Positions 63,503 to 64,000 of a stretch of 64,000 nt of DNA are shown here, piece after piece (position 1 is the first letter of the stretch; each line of letters begins with the position of its first letter). This DNA is from Pholis gunnellus. Taxonomy: Eukaryota > Chordata > Actinopteri > Perciformes > Pholidae. Made by a program: the position numbers and the translations under genes. Under the pieces are notes generated by a model. The model had not been told where the DNA came from and searched no databases. It worked only from the letters and a program-made list of their open reading frames with translations. The stretch is from assembly GCA_910591455.2 (NCBI GenBank), contig OU342812.1, positions 4,616,732 to 4,680,731 of the forward strand, written 5' to 3'.

Positions 63503-64000
63503 CTAGGCATGACAAAAGTAGAGCGGCAATGGTTAGCTTACAGGGACACCCAAGCTTTCTGTAAAGTTATACGACTCAAAAGGATTTAAAACGTCAGCAC
63601 TCACCGGTAGCATTTCACCTTATCGCACATTTTCTGGATGTGACCAATCTCACCGCAGGTGTAGCACTTCTGGGTGTGTGCATGGTCACAGTCGCGGGCC
63701 ATGTGGCCGGCTTTGCTGCAGATGTAGCAGAGCTGCTCCCTCTCCTTTTTGGGCTCCTTGCAGTCCCGGGAAATATGGCCACTCCTGTGGCAGTTGTAGC
63801 ACGCTGAACAGAAAGAAAGAAAAGAAAGACTGTCGTCATGAATGTATTACTGAGAAAAGGTTGGTTGTGAATACATGTTAAATCTTAAGATACTATACTG
63901 TTGGTACCATTAAAATCAAAATGTAATTACGTTCGTAATTGAGGTGTAAGAACACCACTTCACATCAACTAACTAGCACTGAAATGGAAGAATTAGAACT
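63385..64000 (-). CDS. cnbp: cnbp, CCHC-type zinc-knuckle nucleic-acid-binding protein (3' part)
   Basis: CNBP binds single-stranded G-rich DNA and RNA and promotes translation and G-quadruplex unfolding. Two minus-strand exons are visible, 63803-63605 and 63502-63385, joined in phase (CG|G Arg). Together they encode five CCHC knuckles: CYNCHRSGHISRDC, CYICSKAGHMARDC, CYTCGEIGHIQKMC, CYRCGDTGHVALHC and CYNCGNAGHLAKDC, ending TNEGSA and TAA. Order and spacing match the last knuckles of human CNBP. The N-terminal knuckles and RGG box must lie beyond 64000, so the gene is cut by the window edge. The 63804-64000 stretch is intron. Confidence 0.95.
63605..63803 (-). CDS. cnbp: cnbp penultimate exon
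   Basis: Three complete CCHC knuckles separated by KEPKKEREQL and DHAHTQK, plus the start of a fourth (CYR). Acceptor CTGTTCAG, donor CG|GTGAGT. Confidence 0.95.

Noticed and set aside
1..64000. tRNA, rRNA, microRNA, CRISPR or viral elements
   Set aside because: No cloverleaf tRNA beyond the decayed SINE, no rRNA, no direct-repeat/spacer array and no viral gene were recognised; microRNA hairpins cannot be excluded by eye.

Overview
This window is from a ray-finned fish, most likely a percomorph teleost. Genes are split by GT-AG introns, the dispersed repeats are teleost types (a tRNA-derived SINE, short inverted-repeat elements, CA/GT microsatellites, long C runs), and every recognised protein is a vertebrate orthologue. 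There is no prokaryotic, phage, plasmid or CRISPR content.

Layout. (1) About 0.3-52.7 kb, + strand: iqsec1, which encodes the IQ-motif/Sec7/PH guanine-nucleotide exchange factor for ARF GTPases (BRAG2). Thirteen shared coding exons between 38574 and 49440 were traced by splice sites and reading phase. The start exon at 32035 is the recognised vertebrate iqsec1 exon and gives a 1131-residue protein. Two further start exons (307 and 9983) sit in CpG-rich DNA far upstream and end in the same phase, so they look like alternative promoters and N termini. The first 38 kb is therefore mostly intron and promoter DNA with scattered repeats. The last coding exon encodes a His/Pro/Gln-rich tail ending in a class I PDZ ligand, followed by a 3.3 kb 3' UTR. 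(2) 54202-54933, +: an intron-free reading frame for a small leucine-rich-repeat membrane protein, best called gp9 (platelet glycoprotein IX), with an unusually long cytoplasmic tail. (3) 58077-61608, -: hdhd5 (CECR5 family, HAD-like hydrolase), complete in eight exons, 441 residues. (4) 62520-64000, -: the 3' end of cnbp (CCHC zinc-knuckle nucleic-acid-binding protein); the upstream exons lie beyond the window.

The genes do not form a pathway. iqsec1 acts in ARF6-dependent membrane and receptor traffic, gp9 belongs to the thrombocyte von Willebrand factor receptor, hdhd5 is a probable mitochondrial phosphatase-fold protein, and cnbp regulates RNA and DNA. gp9 and cnbp are also close together in human (3q21), whereas iqsec1 (3p25) and hdhd5 (22q11) are elsewhere, so the order here reflects a teleost rearrangement or older linkage.

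I did not find a previously undescribed system. The items most worth checking are the phase-matched alternative start exons of iqsec1, an antisense open frame with coding-like codon use inside an iqsec1 intron (24558-24941), a candidate alternative C-terminal exon (47255-47457), the long gp9 tail, and several short inverted-repeat elements, one of which has perfect 35-bp ends. Exon boundaries were derived by hand from splice sites and reading phase; no alignment or search was run.
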